In this document: positions 63,617 through 64,000 of the stretch, in pieces
Position numbering within the stretch: position 1 is the stretch's first letter
How the letters are laid out: each line of letters begins with the position of its first letter
Source: Gordonia alkanivorans NBRC 16433
GTDB taxonomy: Bacteria > Actinomycetota > Actinomycetes > Mycobacteriales > Mycobacteriaceae
Direction: 5' to 3'
Assembly: GCF_000225505.1 (NCBI RefSeq)
Contig: NZ_BACI01000092.1
Span: 1-64,000 of the forward strand
Length of the DNA: 64,000 bases
Program-made: the position numbers and the translations under genes
Notes under the pieces: model-generated
Databases searched by the model: none
Seen by the model: the letters and a program-made list of their open reading frames with translations, nothing else
What the model was told of the DNA's origin: nothing

Positions 63617-64000
63617 ATGCAGTACATGCCGGTGACCTCGTCGATGTTCCTCCTCGCCGAGACACGTGAGCAGCCGATGCACGTCGGCGGGCTTCAACTG
63701 TTCGTGCCGCGCGAGGGCCAGTCGGCGACCGAACTCGTCGAAGAGGTCATCGAGGCGTTCTCCTCGTGCGCCGAGGTCCATCCGCTGTTCCGCAAGCGCC
63801 CAGCCCCGCCGGTCACCATGCTGGGCAACTTCGCCTGGGCCTACGACGCCGAGATCGACTACGACTATCACGTCCGGCGCACGGTTCTCCCCAGGCCGGG
63901 GCGCATCCGGGAACTGTTGCGATACGTCTCACTCAGTCACGGCGCGCTTCTCGACCGTTACCGCCCGATGTGGGAGCTGCACATCATCGAGGGGCTCGAG
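63617..64000 (+). CDS. Wax ester synthase / diacylglycerol acyltransferase (WS/DGAT), N-terminal part
   Basis: From ATG 63617 the frame stays open to the window end (128 codons). The start MQYMPVTSSMFLLAETREQPMHVGGLQLF and the block HVRRTVLPRPGRIRELL...SHGALLDRYRPMWELHIIEGLE are typical of mycobacterial Tgs-type enzymes, which esterify diacylglycerol or fatty alcohols with acyl-CoA for storage lipid. The catalytic HHxxxDG motif lies beyond the window. The GGAAGAGAGTG ribosome-site region precedes the ATG. Confidence 0.9.
   Translation, partial: MQYMPVTSSMFLLAETREQPMHVGGLQLFVPREGQSATELVEEVIEAFSSCAEVHPLFRKRPAPPVTMLGNFAWAYDAEIDYDYHVRRTVLPRPGRIRELLRYVSLSHGALLDRYRPMWELHIIEGLE

Overview
The window is GC-rich, gene-dense actinobacterial chromosome. 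Several genes point to a mycolate-containing member of Mycobacteriales, and Gordonia is my best guess: a dnaK-grpE-dnaJ-hspR heat-shock operon with HAIR boxes, a mycofactocin-type short-chain dehydrogenase, a deazaflavin (F420)-type nitroreductase, a cutinase, a PtpB-like phosphatase, a wax-ester/diacylglycerol acyltransferase and a DtxR/IdeR-type iron box. I saw no rRNA, tRNA, CRISPR array, insertion sequence or prophage. The genus is inferred from gene content, not proven.

Layout. 1-8.7 kb: end of a LacI regulator, then a lipid or alicyclic catabolic block. It has a mycofactocin-type SDR plus SnoaL-like protein on one side, a TetR regulator, and a five-gene acyl-CoA operon (acyl-CoA dehydrogenase, hotdog/SCP2-like fusion, alpha/beta hydrolase, acyl-CoA synthetase, thiolase) whose genes overlap by ATGA. 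A near-identical 16-bp motif precedes both arms. 8.7-17.8 kb: DUF2470 protein, PtpB-like phosphatase, flavin reductase-like protein, ribokinase, msrB-msrA, a MarR/hydrolase divergon, a TetR/AidB-like acyl-CoA dehydrogenase pair and a LysR regulator. 17.8-27.8 kb: a diguanylate cyclase behind a structured leader, GlcD/D-lactate dehydrogenase-like oxidase, F420-type nitroreductase, soluble Ser/Thr kinase, amidohydrolase, flavohaemoglobin, two membrane proteins, an IsdG-type haem oxygenase and an SRPBCC protein.

27.8-38.3 kb is the stress block: hspR, dnaJ, grpE and dnaK on the minus strand with two HAIR boxes, then a DUF1214/sulfotransferase/DUF1353 run, then lon, which carries its own HAIR-like site. 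38.3-45.2 kb: glyoxalase-like protein, small membrane proteins, a drug-efflux MFS pump, a small hydrolase, a secreted-protein pair joined by an in-frame mini-ORF, an SRPBCC protein and a cutinase. 45.2-49.0 kb: a one-strand cluster thiM - flavin monooxygenase (DszA/NtaA type) - sulfurtransferase - GntR, with a TGTATACA palindrome upstream of thiM. I read this as a possible sulfur-heterocycle salvage or degradation unit.

49.1-56 kb: TetR regulator, alpha/beta hydrolase, Rieske oxygenase, DapB-like dehydrogenase, SDR and a styrene/indole monooxygenase-like flavoprotein. This looks like oxidative catabolism of a hydrophobic ring compound. 56-64 kb: RibD/DHFR-like reductase, OatA-like acyltransferase, a three-gene ferric-iron ABC importer with an iron box, a YdcF/SanA-like protein, and the start of a wax-ester synthase cut by the window end.

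The most useful leads are the probable HspR control of lon as well as dnaK, the shared TetR-type operator of the first catabolic block, the thiM/monooxygenase/sulfurtransferase/GntR cluster, and several mini-ORFs that exactly fill gaps between coupled genes.
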